Positions 45,740 through 53,984 of a DNA stretch of 64,000 nucleotides are shown in pieces. This DNA comes from Sulfitobacter sp. 20_GPM-1509m (GTDB lineage: Bacteria; Pseudomonadota; Alphaproteobacteria; Rhodobacterales; Rhodobacteraceae). The notes below the pieces were generated by a model that did not search any database, had not been told where the DNA came from, and saw only the letters and a list, made by a program, of their open reading frames with translations. The position numbers and the translations under genes were made by a program. Location: NCBI RefSeq assembly GCF_000620505.1, contig NZ_KK211144.1:129400-193399 (forward strand), in the 5' to 3' direction. Positions within the stretch are counted from its first letter, which is position 1. Each line of letters begins with the position of its first letter.

Positions 45740-47077
45740 TTGCCACAACTGCACTTTGCCGGCTGCCACGGCACATTGGATTTCACCAAAACCCTGCTGA
45801 CAGCGGGGGCTTTCGGTCTCGCGCTGGCCACCGCGACGCCGGTCCAGTCGCAAATGGTCAACACGGTCGAAGTGCGCGGGGCGCAGTTCATTCCCGAACA
45901 GGACATCAAGGCAACCTGCGGCGCCGAAGAGGGCATCGAATACATCGACCTTGAGCTGCGCGCGATTGAAGACTGTCTTATGTCCACGGGCGTTTTCGAA
46001 ACGGTTACCCTGTCGCGTGAAGGCGACACATTGGTCATCGACGTACAGGAACTGGACACCCGCCCCGGCCGCATTGATGCAACGCTGGCCTATGCGTCCC
46101 AGGATGGCGTCGTGGGCAGCCTGTCCTATGAACGCTACAACCTGTTCGACCGGACCTATGGCGCGGTCAACCTCGAATACGGCGAAGAGGTGCAACGCTA
46201 CAGCCTGAACCTGTACCGCACCGAAGCTTTCGAGACGGATTTCGACCTCGGCTTTGAGCTGGCTGGCGGGCGCGACGATTATGACGACCGCAGCTACACC
46301 CACGAATCCCTGCGCATCGAGACCTATCTGGGCTGGGCGCTGTCCCCCTCGACAAAGCTGGAAGCCGGGATCGGCTACCGCGACCATCGGCTTTATGATG
46401 TGGAACCGACCGCCAGCGCCCTGCTTTTGAAAGAGCAGACCGACGGCATTTCGGCGCCTTACGTACGGCTGGGCTTGCGTCACGAACGCACCGCAGAAGC
46501 GCAGGAGGGCAAGGAAGATTGGGACCAGTTCGGCTATCGCATCCGTCTGGACCAGTATTTCTGGAACATTGGCACGGATGACCCGATCTCGGACACGCGC
46601 CTTGAGACGCGCATGCAATTTCCTCTCGCGTCCAATCTGCGGTTGCTGTTCGGCTTTGACGCCGGGAACATCAATGGCACCAGCGGCAATGCCACCCGCG
46701 CCATCGACCGGTTTTACCCCGGGGCAGACACCTTTCGCGGCTTTGCCCCGCGCGGCATCGGCCCGCGTGACGGCAACGACGCGCTGGGGGGCAACACCTA
46801 TGCCAAAGTGTCCATCGAACTTCAGCGCGACTTTGGCGAGATTTACCGTACACCGTTCCGCGCAGGCATCTTTGTCGACAGCGGCGCAAGCTGGGATTTG
46901 GACGACACACTTGGCGGCACCATCGACGACAGCCTGCACCGGCGCAGCAGCGTCGGCCTGTCCGTGGTCTTTGACGTGGGCAACACCCCCGTTTCGCTCT
47001 ACGTGGCCACGCCCATCGAGGACCAGCCCGGCGACGAACATCAGGTCTTTGGGCTAAGCCTGAGCACCCGTTTTTAG
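45740..47077 (+). CDS. Single-POTRA Omp85-superfamily outer-membrane protein
   Basis: About 445 aa from the TTG at 45740, which follows AAGAAAGAGA and directly precedes a signal peptide (TLLTAGAFGLALATATPVQS); in-frame starts further upstream, including within the adaptor gene, are possible. One POTRA domain is seen (VNTVEVRGAQFIPEQDIKA to TLVIDVQELDTRPG). The barrel carries TFRGFAPRGIGPRDG, with the RGF loop-6 signature, and ALGGNTYAKVSIELQRDF as in BamA/TamA, ending LSLSTRF with C-terminal Phe. Omp85 proteins insert or secrete barrel substrates. Having one inside a type I secretion operon is unusual. The end overlaps the convergent glycosyltransferase gene by 4 bases. Confidence 0.87.
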   Translation: MPQLHFAGCHGTLDFTKTLLTAGAFGLALATATPVQSQMVNTVEVRGAQFIPEQDIKATCGAEEGIEYIDLELRAIEDCLMSTGVFETVTLSREGDTLVIDVQELDTRPGRIDATLAYASQDGVVGSLSYERYNLFDRTYGAVNLEYGEEVQRYSLNLYRTEAFETDFDLGFELAGGRDDYDDRSYTHESLRIETYLGWALSPSTKLEAGIGYRDHRLYDVEPTASALLLKEQTDGISAPYVRLGLRHERTAEAQEGKEDWDQFGYRIRLDQYFWNIGTDDPISDTRLETRMQFPLASNLRLLFGFDAGNINGTSGNATRAIDRFYPGADTFRGFAPRGIGPRDGNDALGGNTYAKVSIELQRDFGEIYRTPFRAGIFVDSGASWDLDDTLGGTIDDSLHRRSSVGLSVVFDVGNTPVSLYVATPIEDQPGDEHQVFGLSLSTRF

Positions 47078-48309
47078 CCCGGAGCCCGCGCCGCGCGGTT
47101 CAACATCGCCCGCTTGAACAGCCCCATGTAACGCGGCGCGACCGCTGACAGATCATATTGCGCGCGCGCCATCGTGCGCGCTGCCTGACCATACCGCAGC
47201 CGACGGGACGGATCGTTCTTCAACGCCAGCGTCGCGGCAATCCATGCATCATCGTCATCGGGCAGAAGCTGGCCGTTGATGTCGTTCTGAATCAGTTCGG
47301 CGGCATAGCCACGGTCGGGCGCCAGCACACAGCCGCCACGGCCCAGGATTTCGACCAGTCCCCAGTTCGCTACGCCGAATTGCAGCGGGTAGTGGAACAG
47401 ATCAACCTCGGCGACGCGTTTGGAAAATTCGTCATAGGGCAGCTTTCCCGGAAATTCGACGACCGATGCCGCGCGGGGGTATTTCAACAGCAAATGATCG
47501 CGGAAATTCGCGACCTTGCCGTCATGCAGCCGCTGCACGGCCTGATCTTCGTATCCATAGGTCGCCACACCCGCACCGCCAAAGGCGACAAAACGGGCAT
47601 CCACGCCCTGCCCCGCCAGCTTGTCAGTGACGCGCATGAATGTCTCAAACCCCTTGGCCGAGGACAAATCGCGCGATGCGAAACCGATGGTAAATGGGCG
47701 CGGCCCGGTCGCAACTTCGGCCTCGGGCATCGCGGCAAAGTCGAACCCTTCCAGCTGCACCTCGATATTCGACTGCAAAACCTTGGGAAACATCTGCTTG
47801 GCATGGCGGCTGGGACAGATCACCAGATCGCTGCACAATGCCTGATGGAAATTCAGCATCTCGGCGTTGCGATCGGTCATCCGCTGGGACTGGTCCGGCG
47901 GATAGGCCGGGTCCCAGCCATGGGCGCGAAAGCTGGGAAACTCGATATAGCTGACAATGGCCGCGTCAATTTCATCGTACAGAAAATGCGGCGCGCCCCA
48001 TAATGAATGGCACACGACAACGTCGATCTTGCGGTGTTTCTGAAACGCGGTCAGCGCCGACAGCACACCGCGTGAAATCCGTGCGGATCGTTCCAACTTG
48101 GACGTATAATAATAGCTTTGCGCGCCAACGATATTGCCGTCCGGCTTGAACCCCAGGATATGCGCCCCGCGCTCGCGGTTGCGTTCCATATGGCCCGGCG
48201 TGGTCAGGAAATAGCTGTCCGCCATGCCTGTTTCGCGCAGGTAATCACACAACCGCCCGAACTGGCCGGGATAAACGGCGCCCACGAACACAATCACCGG
48301 TTTGGTCAA
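47074..48309 (-). CDS. GT4/GT1-type glycosyltransferase
   Basis: 411-aa GT-B fold enzyme. The N-terminal domain opens VIVFVGAVYPGQFGRLCDYL; the C-terminal nucleotide-sugar domain has FTIGFASRDLSSAKGFETFM, then GLVEILGRGGCVLAPDRGYAAELI with the conserved Glu, and NDINGQLLP. No transmembrane segment. It is downstream of the two-component genes and convergent with the exporter operon, which suggests modification of a product of this locus: a polysaccharide or the Thr-rich linkers of the repeat proteins. Donor and acceptor are unknown. Confidence 0.9.
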   Translation of the reverse strand: MTKPVIVFVGAVYPGQFGRLCDYLRETGMADSYFLTTPGHMERNRERGAHILGFKPDGNIVGAQSYYYTSKLERSARISRGVLSALTAFQKHRKIDVVVCHSLWGAPHFLYDEIDAAIVSYIEFPSFRAHGWDPAYPPDQSQRMTDRNAEMLNFHQALCSDLVICPSRHAKQMFPKVLQSNIEVQLEGFDFAAMPEAEVATGPRPFTIGFASRDLSSAKGFETFMRVTDKLAGQGVDARFVAFGGAGVATYGYEDQAVQRLHDGKVANFRDHLLLKYPRAASVVEFPGKLPYDEFSKRVAEVDLFHYPLQFGVANWGLVEILGRGGCVLAPDRGYAAELIQNDINGQLLPDDDDAWIAATLALKNDPSRRLRYGQAARTMARAQYDLSAVAPRYMGLFKRAMLNRAARAPG

Positions 48310-48369
48310 TCGCCCGACCCCCTTGCCAGACAGCCGCGTGGCGGCCCACAGCGATCAGCCTACATCACC

Positions 48370-48377
48370 CATACTTA
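48370..48377 (-). promoter_or_regulatory. TAAGTATG element upstream of the glycosyltransferase gene
   Basis: CATACTTA on the plus strand reads TAAGTATG toward the glycosyltransferase, 61-68 bases before its start, in the 115-base gap after the NarL-type gene. The core matches those in front of the repeat-protein genes. Confidence 0.4.
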
Positions 48378-48423
48378 GGGATGCAACTCGGGTCTGGAGA
48401 CCTGCGGACCGATGCAAGGGTAT

Positions 48424-49065
48424 TCAGAACAGGCCGTGATCGCGCGCCACAATCACCGCTTGCGTGCGGTTGTTCGCACCCAGTTTCGAGCAGATGGATT
48501 TGACATGCATCTTGACCGTGGCCTCGGCCAGCCCAAGATCGGTGCCGATCTCGCGGTTCGGTTTGCCTTCGGCCAACAGCGCCAGCACGGTCATTTCCCG
48601 GTCTGACAAAGACGCGCCGTTGCTTTCGCGCGGCTTGCTGACCCGTTGACGGTCGATCAGTTCGACGGGGACATACCGACCACCATTCGCCATGAAGCGT
48701 ATTTCATTCGTGAGGTTGTTCAGGGATTCCGTTTTCAGAACGATACCCGCTCCGCCCATCGCAAGTGTCTCGGAAACCACATGAGGCGTCGGGTTGCTCG
48801 TGATGATGCCAACCGGTTTTCCACCATTGCGCTCGATCGCCTTGGCCAGCCCGGCAACGCCGTTCATTCCGGGCATATCCAGATCAACCAATACCAGATC
48901 GAACGCACCGGAGTTGTCGATCTGTGCCAGCGCAGATTCAAGATCCGGCGCTGTCTGTGCCTCAAAATCGGGGAGCCCGGACAAGAATTGTTCGAACATC
49001 TCCAAAATCATGGCATGATCGTCTGCGATGAGAACTCTTAGAATTTCGGGTTTTGAGGTATTCAT
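48424..49065 (-). CDS. NarL/LuxR-type response regulator
   Basis: About 213 aa from ATG at 49065 (starts at 49074 or a GTG at 49098 are possible). The receiver has VLIADDHAMILEMFEQFL, phosphoacceptor Asp in LVLVDLDMPGMNG and Lys in IVLKTESLNN. The C-terminal HTH is LSDREMTVLALLAEGKPNREIG then ATVKMHVKSICSKLGANNRTQA. It is 177 bases downstream of the hybrid kinase gene on the same strand, and the glycosyltransferase gene follows. It is the best candidate to bind the recurring AAGTATG elements, but this is inference. Confidence 0.92.
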   Translation of the reverse strand: MNTSKPEILRVLIADDHAMILEMFEQFLSGLPDFEAQTAPDLESALAQIDNSGAFDLVLVDLDMPGMNGVAGLAKAIERNGGKPVGIITSNPTPHVVSETLAMGGAGIVLKTESLNNLTNEIRFMANGGRYVPVELIDRQRVSKPRESNGASLSDREMTVLALLAEGKPNREIGTDLGLAEATVKMHVKSICSKLGANNRTQAVIVARDHGLF

Positions 49066-49242
49066 AAGGTCCATTTCAGCTTGGTGAGGCTTTTGCACAG
49101 CTTAACGAACGATCGGAGCCCCCTTTTGGTTCCTCCGGATCACCCGCAAGACCTTCACAGTCCTGAGTGTTTGCCTGGGTTTCTAGTTCATAGGTGAATT
49201 CCAAGTGTAGGTGAAGTGACATCAACAAGACGACGTCAAGCC

Positions 49243-51198
49243 TCAGCCCAAGTGTTCGATAGCCCTCCCGGTTGCGGCCAGCGTCGCCTTCAGATCGCCA
49301 AGTTGCGTCTCGGAAATCGGTTTTGACGCCTTTGCCAGAATTTCCAGTTCGCGCAAACTGCGCTCCAACAGCTTCAGCCCTGTCAGCCCACAGGCACCTG
49401 TCGCCGCATGCAGCATCCGGCCCGTGTCCGCGTGCATGCCCTGATGCAGGATATCTTCGAACACCGCCTGCGCTTCGGATCGCGCCCGCAGCATAAAGCC
49501 GCGTGCGGTGTCCAGACCCAGCTGCGCGACAAGCTCTTTGACCATGCTTTCGGCCAACGGGTCCGCGCGCGAACAATCCGCACCGCCCGCTGCCTTCTGG
49601 TCCGGCATGGGCGCGATATCGCATGACGATGCGCGCACCACGTCCTGAACCGACCGGCACAGGTCGACGCTTCGGATCGGCTTTTCCAGCAGTTGCGCCA
49701 TTCCCAGCTTCAGGCAGGCCTTGCGCAAATCATCGTCTATATGGGCAGAAAGGCCCAGGATCTTGCCGCGCCAGGCCAGCGCACCCGAAGTTTGCTGCGC
49801 GATAATCTGCTGCACCAGTTCAAGGCCGTTGATGTAAGGCAAAGTCATATCGGTCAGCAGCAAGTCGATGTTTGCGACCGCATCAGGACCTTGAAGCGCC
49901 TCCAGTGCGCGCAGGCCGTTTTCAACCGCAACCACCTGGGCGCCTGCGGCGCGCAGGCAATGAACGACCCAATCGCGGCTCGAGGGGCTGTCCTCGACCA
50001 CCAGCACGCCGATGCCGCGCAGAAGCTGGCTGTCGACGGCGACGGGATGCGGTGCCGTGGCCGGATCCGCGGCCTCCTCTGCCACCGCCAGATCGAACCG
50101 CGCCCGCAGGATCGTACCCGCCACCTTGGCAGTCGAACCTTCTGCAATCGCTTCTCCGTCCTCGCCACGATCGAACACTTCCAGCGTCCCGCCAAGCTGG
50201 CTCAACGCATAGGCCAGCACGTTCAGCCCCGCAGAGGGCCGCACCTCTGCCGGACCGGATGCAGCGCCGGATTGCCGCGCCAGGGAGATGTCGGCCAGGT
50301 CAATGGCACGCATCAATCGCGCCTTTTGTGCCTCGGGCAGGCCCCCGCCCAGATCGCTCACTTCGACCAAGATGTTTCTCTTGGCGGCCGTTTCCGCGGT
50401 ACTTTCGCTGGTGACGCGCACCTCGACCTTTGTCCCGCCATGTTTGACCGAATTGTCGAACATGTTCTGCAGCAGCGCCCTGACAAACCGGACGGGTCCG
50501 TTCACCCGCTCCTCGGCTGGCGGGTCAATCGTCAACGCCACAGATGTGCCACGTGTCCCCGCGATGGGCCGGATCATGTCCAAAGTTGCCCGCACCTCTT
50601 CCGCGAGACTGAAATCCTCGTCCGACTGGATGTCGGCGGTTGTCAGTTCGCCCCGGATCACCTTGATGACATTGTCGATATGGCTCAGCGCCAGCTGCGC
50701 CGACCGCTGCATCTGGTCCCGGCGCGTATCGGCGGTGCCAGTATCTTTCGAATTCAGCATTGCATCGGTTGCGGCCAACAAGGATTGGATCGGCGTTCTC
50801 AGATCATGCGAAACCCGAAGCAGCGTCGCCGTACGCGTGCGGTTGCGCAAAACCGCCGCTTCCTGATCCGTCTCGGCCAGACGCAGCATGAAACTGTCTG
50901 CCGCCCCCAAGGGCACATAAACCAGCTCGCCCTCAAGCTCGGTGTTCCGGAAGTTTTTTGAAACCGCGATGCTGCCGGCGCGGCGCGCACGGGCACACAG
51001 AACAGGCCAGTCAAAAGCGGTGCTCAACCCTTCGGTGTCCATCCCGACCCGTGTGGCGGGGGCGTTGGACAACAACACCTCTGCCTTGTCCGTTGCGAGA
51101 ATCACAGCGCGCCGGTCAGTCGAGATCAGACGCGCAATAGCCTGAAGAACGGGCCTTACCGTGGTCGCGTCTTTCGAATGATCTGCTTTTCGTGTCAT
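49243..51198 (-). CDS. Hybrid histidine kinase with receiver and HPt domains
   Basis: 651 aa from the ATG at 51198, with GGGAG upstream. The N-terminal region to about 170 is a soluble PAS-like sensor (RRAVILATDKAEVLLSNAPA) with no membrane segment. HisKA is RVSHDLRTPIQSLLAATDAM, the catalytic domain has VRALLQNMFDNSVKHGG and VSDLGGGLPEAQKARL. The receiver shows VLVVEDSPSSRD, LLTDMTLPYINGLELV and LLEKPI. A C-terminal HPt region carries MLHAATGACGLTGLKLLERS, with His but no Lys after it as in canonical HPt. It forms a phosphorelay for the neighbouring regulator; divergent from the 741-aa repeat-protein gene. Confidence 0.93.
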   Translation of the reverse strand: MTRKADHSKDATTVRPVLQAIARLISTDRRAVILATDKAEVLLSNAPATRVGMDTEGLSTAFDWPVLCARARRAGSIAVSKNFRNTELEGELVYVPLGAADSFMLRLAETDQEAAVLRNRTRTATLLRVSHDLRTPIQSLLAATDAMLNSKDTGTADTRRDQMQRSAQLALSHIDNVIKVIRGELTTADIQSDEDFSLAEEVRATLDMIRPIAGTRGTSVALTIDPPAEERVNGPVRFVRALLQNMFDNSVKHGGTKVEVRVTSESTAETAAKRNILVEVSDLGGGLPEAQKARLMRAIDLADISLARQSGAASGPAEVRPSAGLNVLAYALSQLGGTLEVFDRGEDGEAIAEGSTAKVAGTILRARFDLAVAEEAADPATAPHPVAVDSQLLRGIGVLVVEDSPSSRDWVVHCLRAAGAQVVAVENGLRALEALQGPDAVANIDLLLTDMTLPYINGLELVQQIIAQQTSGALAWRGKILGLSAHIDDDLRKACLKLGMAQLLEKPIRSVDLCRSVQDVVRASSCDIAPMPDQKAAGGADCSRADPLAESMVKELVAQLGLDTARGFMLRARSEAQAVFEDILHQGMHADTGRMLHAATGACGLTGLKLLERSLRELEILAKASKPISETQLGDLKATLAATGRAIEHLG

Positions 51199-51416
51199 TG
51201 CGCTCTCCCAATTCGGATCGTTTCCCGAACGCATACATTCTGATGCCTGAATACACCTTAAGAGGGTATTTTCCTTATATAAAACCCTGTATTCCAATCT
51301 CCCGCCTGTCAACTGCGGCACCACGAAGCGCCATTATTATATGCTTAGAAAACAATCGAGTGCCACTTTTCTCAAAAGCGGCGCCCTCAACGCGCGAGTC
51401 GTATTGACTGCAACTT

Positions 51417-51447
51417 TAGTATGTGTTTTTTCTATTAAGTATGTAAA
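51417..51447 (+). promoter_or_regulatory. Promoter elements TAGTATGT and TTAAGTATGTAAA before the 741-aa gene
   Basis: TAGTATGT at 51417-51424 and TTAAGTATGTAAA at 51435-51447. The second is identical, in opposite orientation, to the 13-mer at 53910-53922 before the 627-aa gene. Position about 45-75 bases from the start fits activator or promoter binding. Confidence 0.5.
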
Positions 51448-51491
51448 CACAAACTTTAGATAGTGCGATCTTCCGCACAGAGGATGTTGAG

Positions 51492-53717
51492 ATGGCTACC
51501 ACAAAAATCCAAGCTGGGGCGGCAGCGAACGTAACCATACCCGCCACAAAGGCTGACGTCGCCCGCTACGTTAAATCCGGGGACAACTTGGTCGTTGAAA
51601 TGACCAATGGTCAAAGCATCACGGTCACGGATTTCTACGACCGCGCAGCCGGTGGCGCAGCACACAAGCTGATGTTCTCTGACGGAAGCTTCAGCGGTGT
51701 CGAAGGCATTGCAGACGAAACCGAAGAAGTCGCAGGCCTTGGCATGAATATGGAAGAGATCGGCGCAGGTCTTGCCGCTCTCGCAACCGGCCTGGTGGCC
51801 GCCAACGGTGGCGATGACGACCCCACAGATCCGACGGACCCAACCGAGCCGACCGATCCCACGGACCCGACGGACCCGACCGATCCAACGGACCCAACCG
51901 ATCCAACGGACCCGACCGATCCAACAGACCCAACCGATCCAACGGACCCGACCGATCCAACAGAGCCGACTGATCCAACCGAACCAGCCGTCGAGGGCCT
52001 GCTTGACCCCGTTCTGGCAGACGAAGGATTGCTGGGCGAGCTGACTGGCAACGACGGGCTATTGGGCGCGGTGACCGGCTCGGACGGTCTTTTGGGCCAA
52101 CTCGTCGGCGAGGACGGACTGTTGGGCGATGTGACCGGTTCCGATGGTTTGATCGGTGGCCTGCTGGGCACTGGCCTGCTGGGTGACAGCGACGGATCGG
52201 GCAGCCTGACCGGCGGTCTGGTTTCCGAGGATGGCCTGCTGGGTGGCGTGCTCGGCAGCACCGGCCTGACCGATGGCCTGCTGGGAGAAGGCAGCGCGGT
52301 GGACGGCGTTCTGGAAACTGTCGAAGGTGTTCTCGACGGTGTTCTGGGCGATCAGGGTCTCGTGGGCGGCCTGCTGGGCAGCACCGGCCTGACCGATGGA
52401 ATTCTGGGCGACGAAGGCATTGTCGGTGGCTTGCTCGGTGAGGAAGGCGTCGTTGGCGGTCTTCTGGGCAGCGGCGGCGGCCTTCTGGATGGCGTCCTGG
52501 GCGGCGACGACGGCCTGCTGGGCGGCCTGTCCGGCACGGTCGAAGGCCTGCTGGGCGGGCTTGGTGCAGACACCGGCCTGCTTGATCCGCTGCTTGCCGA
52601 TGGCGGGTTGCTGGGCGACATCACCGGCAACTCGGGCATTCTGGGCGACATCACGGGTTCGGATGGTCTGGTTGGTGATCTGATCGGCGACGACGGCCTG
52701 CTGGGCGACCTGACAGGCGCAGATGGCCTGATCGGCGATCTGACCGGTGTTGGTCTGCTGGGCGATGGCTCCGGTGAAGACGGTCTGGCGGGCGGCTTGC
52801 TCGACGGGTTGACCGGCGGCCTGCTTGGAGGTGAGGACGGCCTGCTCGGCGGCCTCACCGGTGGCTTGCTTGGTGGTGAAGGCGACCTGCTCGGCGGTCT
52901 GACCGGTGGCTTGCTCGGTGGCGAGGACGGCCTGCTCGGCGGCCTCACCGGTGGCTTGCTTGGTGGTGAAGGCGACCTGCTCGGCGGTCTGACCGGTGGC
53001 TTGCTCGGTGGCGAGGACGGCCTGCTCGGCGGTCTGACCGGCGGCTTGCTTGGTGGTGAAGGCGACCTTCTGGGTGGTCTGACCGGTGGCTTGCTCGGTG
53101 GCGAGGACGGCCTGCTCGGCGGCCTCACCGGTGGCTTGCTTGGTGGTGAAGGCGACCTGCTCGGCGGTCTGACCGGTGGCTTGCTCGGAGGCGAGGACGG
53201 CCTGCTCGGCGGCCTCACCGGCGGCTTGCTTGGTGGTGAAGGCGACCTGCTCGGCGGTCTGACCGGTGGCTTGCTCGGTGGTGAGGGCGACCTGCTTGGC
53301 GGTCTGACCGGCGGCTTGCTTGGTGGTGAAGGCGATCTGTTGGGTGGCCTGACCGGCGGCCTGCTGGACACGCTCGGAGCCGAAGATGGTTTGCTGGACC
53401 CGGTCATCGCAGATGACGGCCTGCTGGGAGACGTCACCGGAAACCACGGCATCCTGGGTGATGTGACAGGCTCGGACGGCTTGCTGGGTGATATTGTCGG
53501 GAACGACGGCCTTCTGGCCGACGTGACAGGCGAGGAAGGCCTGCTCGGCAATCTGACCGGCACCTGCCTGCTGGGCGATGGTACCGGCGAGGATGGCACA
53601 TCGGGCGGCTTGCTTGGGGGGCTGACAGGTGGCCTGCTTGGCGGCGACCTGTTGGGTGGGCTGACCGGGGACGATGGTCTGCTTTCGGGCCTCACATCGA
53701 CGCTGGACGGTGTGTGA
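51492..53717 (+). CDS. 741-aa prefix-domain protein with DPT linker and Gly/Leu repeats
   Basis: Starts MATTKIQAGAAANVTIPATK with GAGGATGTTGAG upstream. Residues 15-75 are a BapA/LapF-like prefix domain: ADVARYVKSGDNLVVEM, NGQSITVTDFYDRAAGGA, LMFSDGSF. A short Gly/Ala/Leu stretch (IGAGLAALATGLVAA) follows, then 18 (D/E)PT triplets. From residue 170 an approximately 65-residue module beginning LDPVxAD and built of LLGDVTGxDG-like decapeptides occurs three times (about 170, 362 and 633), with 12 copies of GGLTGGLLGGExxLL between the second and third. The end is LLSGLTSTLDGV. No RTX nonapeptides. A type I-secreted adhesin-like or matrix protein is my inference; a terminator follows. Confidence 0.85.
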   Translation: MATTKIQAGAAANVTIPATKADVARYVKSGDNLVVEMTNGQSITVTDFYDRAAGGAAHKLMFSDGSFSGVEGIADETEEVAGLGMNMEEIGAGLAALATGLVAANGGDDDPTDPTDPTEPTDPTDPTDPTDPTDPTDPTDPTDPTDPTDPTDPTDPTEPTDPTEPAVEGLLDPVLADEGLLGELTGNDGLLGAVTGSDGLLGQLVGEDGLLGDVTGSDGLIGGLLGTGLLGDSDGSGSLTGGLVSEDGLLGGVLGSTGLTDGLLGEGSAVDGVLETVEGVLDGVLGDQGLVGGLLGSTGLTDGILGDEGIVGGLLGEEGVVGGLLGSGGGLLDGVLGGDDGLLGGLSGTVEGLLGGLGADTGLLDPLLADGGLLGDITGNSGILGDITGSDGLVGDLIGDDGLLGDLTGADGLIGDLTGVGLLGDGSGEDGLAGGLLDGLTGGLLGGEDGLLGGLTGGLLGGEGDLLGGLTGGLLGGEDGLLGGLTGGLLGGEGDLLGGLTGGLLGGEDGLLGGLTGGLLGGEGDLLGGLTGGLLGGEDGLLGGLTGGLLGGEGDLLGGLTGGLLGGEDGLLGGLTGGLLGGEGDLLGGLTGGLLGGEGDLLGGLTGGLLGGEGDLLGGLTGGLLDTLGAEDGLLDPVIADDGLLGDVTGNHGILGDVTGSDGLLGDIVGNDGLLADVTGEEGLLGNLTGTCLLGDGTGEDGTSGGLLGGLTGGLLGGDLLGGLTGDDGLLSGLTSTLDGV
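51819..51980 (+). repeat. Eighteen tandem 9-bp repeats encoding (D/E)PT
   Basis: 162 bases, 18 x 9. Encodes Asp-Pro-Thr, with Glu-Pro-Thr at units 4 and 17. Probably an extended, rigid linker between the prefix domain and the repeat modules. Confidence 0.9.
52803..53342 (+). repeat. Twelve tandem 45-bp coding repeats
   Basis: 540 bases, 12 x 45. Each encodes GGLTGGLLGGEDGLL or GGLTGGLLGGEGDLL. The two types alternate strictly for the first ten units, giving a 90-bp higher-order repeat, then three EGDLL units end the array. Confidence 0.92.
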
Positions 53718-53747
53718 ACAGACAATTTCCAATTCTTAGCCAATAGC

Positions 53748-53775
53748 AAAAGCCCCGCCAAATGGCGGGGCTTTT
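53748..53775 (+). terminator. Rho-independent terminator after the 741-aa gene
   Basis: GCCCCGCC (53752-53759) and GGCGGGGC (53764-53771) around an AAAT loop, flanked by AAAA and TTTT; 30 bases after the stop. Confidence 0.9.
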
Positions 53776-53909
53776 CACTTTTCTAAATATTATCATTTAA
53801 ATACAAATGTTTAATTTATGCCCCGACCATGCACCCCCCGCAAGCTCAGGTTAATTTCGTCCCACCGCCAAACAACCAGAAGCGTTGACAGATACACCTT
53901 TGGTATGGT

Positions 53910-53940
53910 TTTACATACTTAAGGTTTATTAACATACTTT
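53910..53940 (-). promoter_or_regulatory. TTTACATACTTAA and CATACTTT elements before the 627-aa gene
   Basis: TTTACATACTTAA at 53910-53922 is the reverse complement of the 13-mer at 51435-51447. A second CATACTTT is at 53933-53940. They lie 45-75 bases before the ATG at 53985. Confidence 0.5.
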
Positions 53941-53984
53941 AGCATATGCGTGGTTTGTAGCGCACCACCATCAGGAGTTCAGAC

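Noticed and set aside
52059..53761. Minus-strand frames of 470-560 codons across the 741-aa gene
   Set aside because: Shadow of the 45-bp repeats; the plus-strand gene has a start signal, prefix domain and terminator.
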